Below are positions 25,719 through 32,157 of a stretch of 64,000 bases of DNA, one piece after another. The notes below the pieces were generated by a model. That model was not told the DNA's origin and did no database searches. It saw only the letters and a program-made list of their open reading frames with translations. The stretch spans positions 1 through 64,000 of the forward strand of contig NZ_JAAQOM010000022.1 of assembly GCF_011682055.1 (NCBI RefSeq). The letters are read 5' to 3'. Positions within the stretch are counted from its first letter, which is position 1, and each line of letters starts with the position of its first letter. The translations under genes and the position numbers were made by a program. Origin of the DNA: Telluria antibiotica. Its GTDB lineage: Bacteria; Pseudomonadota; Gammaproteobacteria; Burkholderiales; Burkholderiaceae_D.

Positions 25719-26204
25719 TCAGAGCGGGACGTCGTCCACCTTCAGATACCACGTCAGCGCCCGCACGACCAGCGCATGGTCGTCCACGCCCGCGAGGCCC
25801 GACACGGTGATCGTGCCGACCTGTCCCGTGCCCTTGACGACGATGGGGAACGAGCCGCCGTGCGCGGCGAAGTCCTTGCGGTCGAACGTCGGCAGGTTGT
25901 CGTAGTCCTGGCCGCGCTCGATGGCTTGCAGGTGCGTGAAGAACGACGCGCGGCCCGTGCGGTTCACGAGGTTGCTCTTGCGCCGGATCCAGTCGGCGTT
26001 GTTCGGGCTCGTGCCCGCCATCGCGTGGAAGAACAGCGGGTTGCGGTTGACGGCGACGTCGACCGTGACGCCGACCTTGTCGGCCTTGGCCATCTCGACG
26101 ATCTTGTTGCCGATCGCGAGCGCGGCGTCGTTGTCGAACGAGGTGAACTGCAACGCCTCTTCCTGGCGCTTGATGGTGTCGAGTGTTACGGTGTGCTTGT
26201 CCAT
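25719..26204 (-). CDS. UPF0303/HbpS-like (GlcG/DUF336) family protein
   Basis: The 161-residue protein is cytosolic, with no signal peptide. It has the family's helix-strand pattern: DNDAALAIGNKIVEMAKA, then VTVDVAVNRNPLFFHAMAGT, DWIRRKSNLVNRTGRAS, AAHGGSFPIVVKGTG and GTITVSGLAGVDDHALVV. Relatives include the haem-binding HbpS and proteins annotated as haem-degrading domain proteins; the cellular role of UPF0303 members is unproven. CAGGAA lies 6 nt before the ATG at 26204, so longer in-frame readings are rejected. It is downstream of the COX1-like mini-protein on the same strand. Confidence 0.85.
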   Translation of the reverse strand: MDKHTVTLDTIKRQEEALQFTSFDNDAALAIGNKIVEMAKADKVGVTVDVAVNRNPLFFHAMAGTSPNNADWIRRKSNLVNRTGRASFFTHLQAIERGQDYDNLPTFDRKDFAAHGGSFPIVVKGTGQVGTITVSGLAGVDDHALVVRALTWYLKVDDVPL

Positions 26205-26251
26205 GCCGGTTCCTGCGGAGTGATCCGCGAGTATAACCGGACACCGCGGCG

Positions 26252-26665
26252 TTACTGCTTCAGGTTCAGGAACAGGTTGGCCGCGAACGCGAGGATGGCC
26301 AGCGCGGCGACGATTTCCGCGATCGCAAGCACGGGCGCGATGCCCATATGGCCCAGCAGCAGCAAGGTGAGCGCGCCCATCATGACGGGCAGGGCCAGGT
26401 TCAGCAGCCAGAAATGCAGGCGCGCCAGGCCGCTTTCGCCCGCCTTCGGGAACACGCTGTAGATCAGGCCCGCGAGCGCCATCGTCGTCCAGCCCAGCAG
26501 GTTGATGTGGGCGTGCACGGGGCGCAGCGTGAAGTTCTGGCTGGCGCCCATCGCGATGCCCAGCGAAATGCCCAGGATCAGGTAGAGGACAGCCAGCTTC
26601 AGCCAGATGATCCCGGCTCGCGAGAACTGCGGTTGCGGGATCGAGGAAACGGTGGTGGTTTGCAT
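26252..26665 (-). CDS. Small COX1-like (cytochrome oxidase subunit I-related) membrane protein
   Basis: The 137-residue protein has four hydrophobic helices (about 20-40, 50-72, 80-105 and 110-133) and a PVHAHINLLGW motif. This resembles the haem-ligating histidine segment of CcoN/NorB-type subunit I, but the protein is only about a quarter of the size of a real oxidase subunit. Similar stand-alone proteins occur in Pseudomonas and Burkholderiales and are usually labelled cytochrome oxidase subunit I-like; their function is unknown and haem binding is inference. TGGAGCC lies 7 nt before the ATG at 26665, so the longer ATG at 26704 is rejected. Confidence 0.78.
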   Translation of the reverse strand: MQTTTVSSIPQPQFSRAGIIWLKLAVLYLILGISLGIAMGASQNFTLRPVHAHINLLGWTTMALAGLIYSVFPKAGESGLARLHFWLLNLALPVMMGALTLLLLGHMGIAPVLAIAEIVAALAILAFAANLFLNLKQ

Positions 26666-26759
26666 GATGCGGCTCCAGTGGGTGTGTGCATGAGAGGAGC
26701 GCATCGTAAGCTGCCCGCCCGCGCGGGTGCAGCCCCACGCGTGGGGGTGATTGACGCGG

Positions 26760-28037
26760 TCACAATGTCGCGAACATCGCCACCACGGCCACCATCATCA
26801 CGGCCACGCCGGCCCAGCCGATGAGCGTATGGCGCGTGGTCAGCGTGTACGCGCCCATGATCTTGCGGTTGTGCGCGAGCATCATCATGACGGCCATGAT
26901 GGGCACGGCGATCACGCCGTTGATCTGCGCGGACAGCACGAGGGCCGCGATCGGGTCGACCGGGGCGAAGTCGAGCAGCACGCCGCCCAGCGTGGCGAGG
27001 GCGATGATGCCGTAGAACTCGCGCGCTTCGACCATTTTCAGGTCCATGCCGTTGCGCCAGCGGAAGCTCTCCGCGACGGCGTACGCGGCCGAGCCGGCCA
27101 GCACGGGCACAGCGAGCATGCCCGTCCCGATGATGCCCAGCGCGAACGCGAGGAACGCGAACTCGCCCGCCACCGGGCGCAGCGCCTCGGCCGCCTGGGC
27201 GGACGACTGGATGTCCGTGATCCCGTGCGCGCCCAGCGTGACGGCCGTCGTCAGCATGATGAAGAACGCGACGATGTTGGAAAAGCCCATGCCGATCAGC
27301 GTGTCGGACTTGATGCGGCGGAGCTGCGCGACCGCGTCGCGCGGGCGCGTGCGCAGGGCGCGCGTGTGGTGGTCGTTGCGGATCTCCTCGACTTCCTGCG
27401 ATGCCTGCCAGAAGAACAGGTAAGGACTGATCGTCGTGCCGAACACGGCGACGATCAGCGCGACGGACTCCTTCGTGAACGTGAAGTGGGGCCAGACCGT
27501 GCGCGCGAACACTTCCGTCCACGGCATGTGCACGGCGAACGCCGTCGCGACGTAGGCCAGCAGGCCCAGCGTGAGCCATTTCAGGTAGCGCACATAGGTC
27601 GCGTACGGCAGGAACACCTGCAGCGCGAGACACAGCACGCCGAAGCCGAGCGCGTACAGGTGGCTGGAGCCGGTGCCCGTCACGAGATACAGCGCTTCGC
27701 CCATGGCGGCGATGTCGGCCGCGATGTTGATCACGTTGGCGACCAGCAGCAGGGCGACGATGACGTACAGCAGCCACGGCGAATAGGCGCGGCGGATGTT
27801 GGCGGCGAGCCCGCGTCCCGTCACGCGGCCGATGCGGGCCGACACGAGCTGGATGCCGACCATGAACGGATACGTGAGCACGAGCGTCCACAGCGTGTTG
27901 AAGCCGAATTGCGCGCCCGCCTGCGAATAGGTGGCGATGCCGGAAGGGTCGTCGTCCGCGGCACCGGTGATCAGGCCCGGGCCCAGCGATTTCAGGGTGG
28001 CGTTGTCGGTGAGACGGCGGAAAAGCTTGAACGGCAT
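26760..28037 (-). CDS. Nramp-family divalent metal transporter, non-canonical site
   Basis: The 425-residue protein has about 11 membrane helices in the SLC11/Nramp fold. Helix 1 reads GAADDDPSGIATYSQAG: the DPGN motif of classic Nramp is DPSG here (D30-P31-S32-G33). Helix 6 reads TISPYLFFWQA, so the metal-binding methionine and the following histidine of MPH are S204 and Y206. Known Nramp relatives without the methionine include Mg2+ transporters (NRMT), so the substrate may be a hard cation rather than Mn2+/Fe2+ (inference). No clear ribosome site is seen. Paired repeat C lies upstream, 93 nt from the start. Pipelines would label it Mn/Fe transporter. Confidence 0.88.
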   Translation of the reverse strand: MPFKLFRRLTDNATLKSLGPGLITGAADDDPSGIATYSQAGAQFGFNTLWTLVLTYPFMVGIQLVSARIGRVTGRGLAANIRRAYSPWLLYVIVALLLVANVINIAADIAAMGEALYLVTGTGSSHLYALGFGVLCLALQVFLPYATYVRYLKWLTLGLLAYVATAFAVHMPWTEVFARTVWPHFTFTKESVALIVAVFGTTISPYLFFWQASQEVEEIRNDHHTRALRTRPRDAVAQLRRIKSDTLIGMGFSNIVAFFIMLTTAVTLGAHGITDIQSSAQAAEALRPVAGEFAFLAFALGIIGTGMLAVPVLAGSAAYAVAESFRWRNGMDLKMVEAREFYGIIALATLGGVLLDFAPVDPIAALVLSAQINGVIAVPIMAVMMMLAHNRKIMGAYTLTTRHTLIGWAGVAVMMVAVVAMFATL

Positions 28038-28129
28038 GTCGGGCTCGCGCGAATGAACACAGGCGCGCGGCCGTAAGGATCAGCGCGCCGGGGCGATCGG
28101 GTTGGTAGAGGGAAGGTCCATGGTCGGGC

Positions 28130-28207
28130 GTAGGGTGGGCTCCCCGAGCCCACGCGTGACGCTAGTATAACGCGGGCGTCCGCGTGGGCTCGGGGTGCCC
28201 ACCCTAC
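28130..28207. repeat. Paired palindromic repeat, locus C (outside geometry)
   Basis: The forward copy GTAGGGTGGGCTCCCCGAG... starts at 28130 and ends at 28156. The reverse copy CGCGTGGGCTCGGGGTG... starts at 28181 and ends CCTAC at 28207, with 24 nt between them. The reverse copy is imperfect (GGGCTC against GTGCCC), mixing the two sequence variants. The last four bases of the element contain the hemL stop codon. Confidence 0.9.
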
Positions 28208-29502
28208 ACGATACGGGCAAAAACTCGGCGGGCCGCCTCGACCGTCTCCCCGATCACGGCATCGTCGTGCGCGGCCGACACGAAGCCCGCTTCGAACATC
28301 GCGGGCGCGAAATAGACGCCCTCGTCCAGCATGCCGTGGAAGAAGCGGTTGAAGCGTTCCTTGTCGCCGGCCATCATCTGCGCGTAGCCGGTGGGCACCG
28401 TGTCGGCGAAATACAGGCCGAACATGCCGCCGACGCTGTCCGCGCAGAACGCGATGCCCGCGTCCTTCGCGGCGCCCGCCAGGCCGTCGACCAGTTTCTG
28501 CGTCTGCGCCGTCAGGTGCTCGTAGAAGCCCGGTTGCTGGATCAGCTTCAAGGTGGTCATGCCGGCGGCGACGGCGACCGGGTTGCCGGACAGCGTGCCC
28601 GCCTGGTAGACGGGGCCGATGGGGGCCATCTTCTGCATCAGGTCGGCGCGGCCGCCGAACGCGGCGACCGGCATCCCGCCGCCGATGACTTTACCCAGCG
28701 CCGTCAGGTCCGGCACGATGCCATACAAGGCTTGGGCGCCACCGATGCCGACGCGGAAGCCCGACATCACCTCGTCGAAGATCAGCACGGTGCCGTATTC
28801 CGTGCACAGTTCGCGCATGCGGTGCAGGAATTCCGGCGTCGCGCGGATCAGGTTCATGTTGCCGGCCACGGCTTCCACGATCACGCAGGCGATGGTGTCG
28901 CCCATCGACGCGAACGCGTCTTCCAGTTGCGGGATGTTGTTGTAGTCGAGGACGATGGTGTGCTTGACGAAGTCTTCCGGCACGCCGGCCGACGTCGGGT
29001 TGCCGAACGTGAGCAGGCCCGAACCGGCCTTCACGAGCAGGGAATCGGCGTGACCGTGGTAGCAGCCTTCGAACTTGACGATCTTGTCGCGGCCCGTCGC
29101 GCCACGTGCGAGGCGCAGCGCGCTCATCGTCGCTTCCGTGCCGGACGAGACGAGGCGCACCTGCTCGATCGACGGCACGAGGCGGCAGATTTCCTCGGCG
29201 ATCTCGATCTCGCCCTCGGTCGGCGCGCCGAACGACAGGCCGCGTGCGGCCGCATCCTGCACGGCCTTCACCACCTGCGGGTGCGCGTGGCCGACGATGG
29301 CCGGTCCCCAGGAACCGATGTAGTCGATGTAGCGCTTGCCGTCCGCGTCCCAGAAATACGGCCCTTCGGCGCGGGTGATGAAGCGCGGCGTGCCGCCGAC
29401 GGAGCGGAAGGCGCGCACGGGCGAGTTGACGCCGCCCGGCGTGGTCTGCTGGGCGCGGGCGAACAGGATGTCGTTCTGGGACGTGGTTGCGGTAGCGGTC
29501 AT
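28204..29502 (-). CDS. hemL: Glutamate-1-semialdehyde 2,1-aminomutase
   Basis: The 432-residue protein matches HemL throughout: VNSPVRAFRSVGGTPRFI near the start, SSGTEATMSALRLARGATGR, FDEVMSGFRVG, and the PLP-lysine segment ALGKVIGGGMP with K271. It makes 5-aminolevulinate in the C5 pathway for haem and siroheme. The final valine and TAG stop lie within the outer end of paired repeat C, so the repeat forms the gene's 3' boundary. The gene is 52 nt downstream of the ThiD-like gene, and the two are probably cotranscribed. Confidence 0.96.
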   Translation of the reverse strand: MTATATTSQNDILFARAQQTTPGGVNSPVRAFRSVGGTPRFITRAEGPYFWDADGKRYIDYIGSWGPAIVGHAHPQVVKAVQDAAARGLSFGAPTEGEIEIAEEICRLVPSIEQVRLVSSGTEATMSALRLARGATGRDKIVKFEGCYHGHADSLLVKAGSGLLTFGNPTSAGVPEDFVKHTIVLDYNNIPQLEDAFASMGDTIACVIVEAVAGNMNLIRATPEFLHRMRELCTEYGTVLIFDEVMSGFRVGIGGAQALYGIVPDLTALGKVIGGGMPVAAFGGRADLMQKMAPIGPVYQAGTLSGNPVAVAAGMTTLKLIQQPGFYEHLTAQTQKLVDGLAGAAKDAGIAFCADSVGGMFGLYFADTVPTGYAQMMAGDKERFNRFFHGMLDEGVYFAPAMFEAGFVSAAHDDAVIGETVEAARRVFARIV

Positions 29503-29554
29503 GGTGTCTCGGTGAATCCGGCGCCGTGCCCGCGACGGGGCTGCGCCGTCTGGG

Positions 29555-30376
29555 TTAGCAGGCCGCGCTCGGTGCGCGGAAGATCTTGTTCGGGATGAGC
29601 CGGCCCATGCCGAAACGGCACGCGTTGGCGAGGGTGCCGGTCACGTACTCCTGGGCCGGCGGCAGCGCATCCTGGGCGCCGGTACCGCGCGCCATGACGG
29701 CCGCCAGCGCGGCCGACAGCGTGTTGCCGGCGCCGACGAACGGGCCGGGCAGGAGCTGCGACCAGGGCAGGGCGGTGGCCAGGCCGTCCGCGTCGTACAA
29801 CTCGTTGCAGCGGGTGCCGTCGCCGCCGCCGATGCCCGTCACGAGCACGTGGCCGCAGCCGATGCCGGTCAGATCGGCCGCGTCCTCGGCGACGGTGGCC
29901 AGGCTGGCCGGGTCGCGCCAGCAGTCGGCGAAGCGCGCCAGCTCGGGCTGCGACAACAGGAACACGCTGGCCTGCGGCACGAGCAACTGGTGAACGAGCG
30001 TCATCATGTCATCGTCGCGCGTGCCGCAATCGGGCAGGGACGACGTGAACGGATCGAGGATGAGGGGCACGTCGGCATAGTCGGACACGATTTCCGCGAT
30101 CGCGGCGATCTGTTCCAGGCTGGCCATCGTCCCCACCTTGATGGCGGACACCGGCATGTCCTCGAGGAGCATGCGCGCCTGTTCGACGACGAACGAGTGG
30201 TCGGTCGGCTGGATGTCGTCGACGCGCGCGGAGTCGGCCACGAGCAGGCCCGTCACGACCGACAGGGCGTGGCAGCCATGCATGGCGAAGACGGTCACGT
30301 CGGACTGGATGCCCAGTGCCCCGACAGGGTCGGCGGGGCCGAACGTGAGGATGAGTGGAGACGATTGGTTTTGCAC
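29555..30376 (-). CDS. Divergent ThiD-like (phosphomethylpyrimidine kinase family) protein
   Basis: The 273-residue protein has the ribokinase-like ThiD fold: LTFGPADPVGALGIQSDV (residues 11-26) at the place of the ThiD GSDPSGGAGIQADL motif, AIKVGTM for the KIGML block, and GAGNTLSAALAAV near the end. The last differs from canonical HGTGCTLSAALAA: the conserved anion-hole cysteine is N218. Sulfur-free, shifted active-site residues suggest altered or lost HMP kinase activity, though this variant may be common in Burkholderiales next to hemL and rubredoxin. I chose the GTG at 30376 (protein starting MQNQSSP) because it begins right before the conserved fold; an ATG at 30406 adds 10 residues. 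Neither start has a clear ribosome site. Confidence 0.8.
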   Translation of the reverse strand: MQNQSSPLILTFGPADPVGALGIQSDVTVFAMHGCHALSVVTGLLVADSARVDDIQPTDHSFVVEQARMLLEDMPVSAIKVGTMASLEQIAAIAEIVSDYADVPLILDPFTSSLPDCGTRDDDMMTLVHQLLVPQASVFLLSQPELARFADCWRDPASLATVAEDAADLTGIGCGHVLVTGIGGGDGTRCNELYDADGLATALPWSQLLPGPFVGAGNTLSAALAAVMARGTGAQDALPPAQEYVTGTLANACRFGMGRLIPNKIFRAPSAAC

Positions 30377-30445
30377 AGCGGGTAGAATAATATACCTTTC
30401 CCTCATTTTATCTGATGGGGACCGTTAGGCTAACACTGAACTGAA

Positions 30446-30452
30446 AAGAGGA
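30446..30452 (+). promoter_or_regulatory. Ribosome binding site that fixes the rubredoxin start
   Basis: AAGAGGA lies 7 nt before the GTG at 30460. It lies only 1 nt before the in-frame TTG at 30454. The spacing therefore favours GTG as the start. Confidence 0.75.
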
Positions 30453-30459
30453 ATTGAAC

Positions 30460-30645
30460 GTGAGTACTGAAACACAGGTGTATCAGACCTGGATGTGCCT
30501 GATCTGCGGCTGGGTCTACGATGAAGCCGCCGGCGCGCCGGACGACGGCATCGCGCCCGGCACCCGCTGGGCCGACGTCCCGATGAACTGGACGTGTCCG
30601 GAATGCGGCGCGCGCAAGGACGACTTCGAAATGACCGCGATCTGA
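30460..30645 (+). CDS. Rubredoxin
   Basis: The 61-residue protein has the four iron-binding cysteines as C13-L-I-C16-G and C46-P-E-C49-G, with aromatic residues around the site and the conserved DDGIAPGT segment. This forms a mononuclear Fe(Cys)4 electron carrier in the cytosol. A short 12-residue N-terminal extension precedes the first cysteine. It is divergent from the ThiD-like/hemL pair and 162 nt upstream of pilG; rubredoxin next to pilG is a recurrent arrangement in betaproteobacteria, but a functional link is not shown. The electron partner (for example an alkane hydroxylase) is not in the window. Confidence 0.95.
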   Translation: MSTETQVYQTWMCLICGWVYDEAAGAPDDGIAPGTRWADVPMNWTCPECGARKDDFEMTAI

Positions 30646-30807
30646 GCGGTTTCTTTGTCACCCGGTCAACGAACGATGACGTCCCGCCAACGCTTGATGT
30701 CATCCTCTCAACGCCATCTGTATCCGTGAGTTGACGTATCGCAACACTTCATGCACAAGCCCCAGACGCTATGCTATCTTGCGGGTTCATGCTGAAGTGA
30801 AACGAAT

Positions 30808-31206
30808 ATGACGACGCAACCGACAGGCTTGACGATCATGGTGATCGACGACAGCAGCACGATCCGTCGGTCTGCCGAGATTTTCCTGACACAGGCCGGC
30901 TACCGGGTGGTACTGGCCGAAGACGGCTTCGACGCGCTGGCCAAGATCAACGACCACCAGCCCGCGCTGGTGTTCTGCGACATCCTGATGCCGCGGCTCG
31001 ACGGCTACCAGACCTGCGCCCTGATCAAGAAGAGCGCGAAATTCCATGCCACGCCCGTGATCATGCTGTCGTCCAAGGACGGCCTGTTCGACCGTGCACG
31101 CGGCGCGATGGTGGGCTCCAGCGCCTACCTGACCAAACCTTTTTCCAAGGACAGCCTGCTGGCGGCCGTGCGCGATCATGCGCGAGGCCAAGCCGCTGCT
31201 GCCTGA
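30808..31206 (+). CDS. pilG: Twitching-motility response regulator PilG
   Basis: The 132-residue protein is a single receiver domain: the acidic pair in MVIDDSSTIRRSAEIF, the phosphoacceptor D58 in LVFCDILMPRLDG, the S-S-K segment MLSSKDGLFDRARG and the lysine in LTKPFSKD. It has no output domain, like PilG of Pseudomonas, which acts with the Pil-Chp kinase to set type IV pilus extension. It is first in the pilGHIJL cluster. The ribosome site is weak, with an AAGTGAAACG stretch before the ATG. Confidence 0.93.
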   Translation: MTTQPTGLTIMVIDDSSTIRRSAEIFLTQAGYRVVLAEDGFDALAKINDHQPALVFCDILMPRLDGYQTCALIKKSAKFHATPVIMLSSKDGLFDRARGAMVGSSAYLTKPFSKDSLLAAVRDHARGQAAAA

Positions 31207-31226
31207 CCAACGATGCGGAGCCCACC

Positions 31227-31595
31227 GTGGCCATACAAAAGATCCTGATCGTCGACGATTCCCCGACCGAACGCTACTACCTGACCGACATCCTCGTGCG
31301 CAACGGCTTCACCGTGACCACGGCCGACAACGGCGAGGAAGCGCTGGCCAAGATCCGTGCCGAGCGTCCGGAACTGATCCTGATGGACGTCGTGATGCCA
31401 GGCGCGAACGGTTTCCAGGTGACGCGCTCGATCGCGCGCGACCCGGAACTGGCATCCGTCCCCGTCATCATCTGCAGCAGCAAGAACCAGGAAACGGACC
31501 GCATCTGGGGCATGCGCCAGGGCGCGAAGGACTATTTCGTCAAGCCGGTGGACCCGGTCAAGCTGCTGGCCACCATCGCCACGCTCGGCGCCTGA
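31227..31595 (+). CDS. pilH: Twitching-motility response regulator PilH
   Basis: The 122-residue stand-alone receiver domain starts with GTG at 31227 (MAIQKILIVDDSPTERYYL). It has the phosphoacceptor D54 in LILMDVVMPGANG, the ICSSKNQETDRIWGMRQGAK segment typical of PilH, and FVKPVDPVKLL near the end. In Pseudomonas PilH acts as a second output or phosphate sink of the Pil-Chp kinase. It begins 20 nt after pilG and ends 1 nt before pilI. Confidence 0.94.
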   Translation: MAIQKILIVDDSPTERYYLTDILVRNGFTVTTADNGEEALAKIRAERPELILMDVVMPGANGFQVTRSIARDPELASVPVIICSSKNQETDRIWGMRQGAKDYFVKPVDPVKLLATIATLGA

Positions 31596-31596
31596 G

Positions 31597-32124
31597 ATGG
31601 ACGCCAGCGACGCCGGCGGACAGAAGGGCGCGGCCAGGCGCGCGCGCCTGCGCCAGTACCAGGAACAGCTGCTCGAGCGCATGCAGGCCGCGCGCACGAG
31701 CAGCGGCGCGCGCGCGCACCAGCTGGGCGTCGAGATCGGCGGCGTGCGCTATCTGCTCGACCTCGTCGAAGCCGGCGAGATCGTGCCCCTGCCGCCGCTG
31801 GCCGCCGTTCCCCTGACGCAGCCGTGGTATCTCGGCCTGGCGAACGTGCGCGGCAGCCTGCTGGGTGTCGTCGACCTGGCGCGCTACCTCGATCCGGATG
31901 CGCTGCCTGCTGCCGCACCGGCCGCGGGCGCGCGTCTCGTGACGTTCGCCCCCGGCCTGGCGTTTCCGTGCGCCTTGCTGGTCGGACGAGTCGTCGGCCT
32001 GCGCCACGCGGCCGACATGACGTCGGAAGGCGGACGCCTGCTCGACGCGGACGGGCGCGAATGGACGCCGCTGTCGCTGGCGGGCCTCGCGCGCGAGGAA
32101 CGGTTTCTGCAAGTCGCACGCTAA
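31597..32124 (+). CDS. pilI: CheW-like adaptor protein PilI
   Basis: The 175-residue protein has a CheW domain (about 40-170) with GVEIGGVRYLLDLVEAGEIV, WYLGLANVRGSLLGVVDLAR and a closing LAREERFLQVA. The N-terminal 40 residues are basic and helical. CheW-type proteins link the receptor (PilJ) to the kinase (PilL). It lies 1 nt after pilH and 33 nt before pilJ. Confidence 0.92.
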   Translation: MDASDAGGQKGAARRARLRQYQEQLLERMQAARTSSGARAHQLGVEIGGVRYLLDLVEAGEIVPLPPLAAVPLTQPWYLGLANVRGSLLGVVDLARYLDPDALPAAAPAAGARLVTFAPGLAFPCALLVGRVVGLRHAADMTSEGGRLLDADGREWTPLSLAGLAREERFLQVAR

Positions 32125-32157
32125 ATCAATCACAACGGGTTCTCCACTGGAGCTGGA

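Noticed and set aside
30371..30396. A standard promoter for rubredoxin (TTGCAC with TAATAT or TATACC)
   Set aside because: Spacing is only 11-14 nt, so it does not fit sigma-70 rules; the divergent region may hold a promoter, but I cannot define it.
30731..30775. TTGACG at 30731 with TATGCT at 30770 as the pilG promoter
   Set aside because: The 33-nt distance is too long for one promoter.
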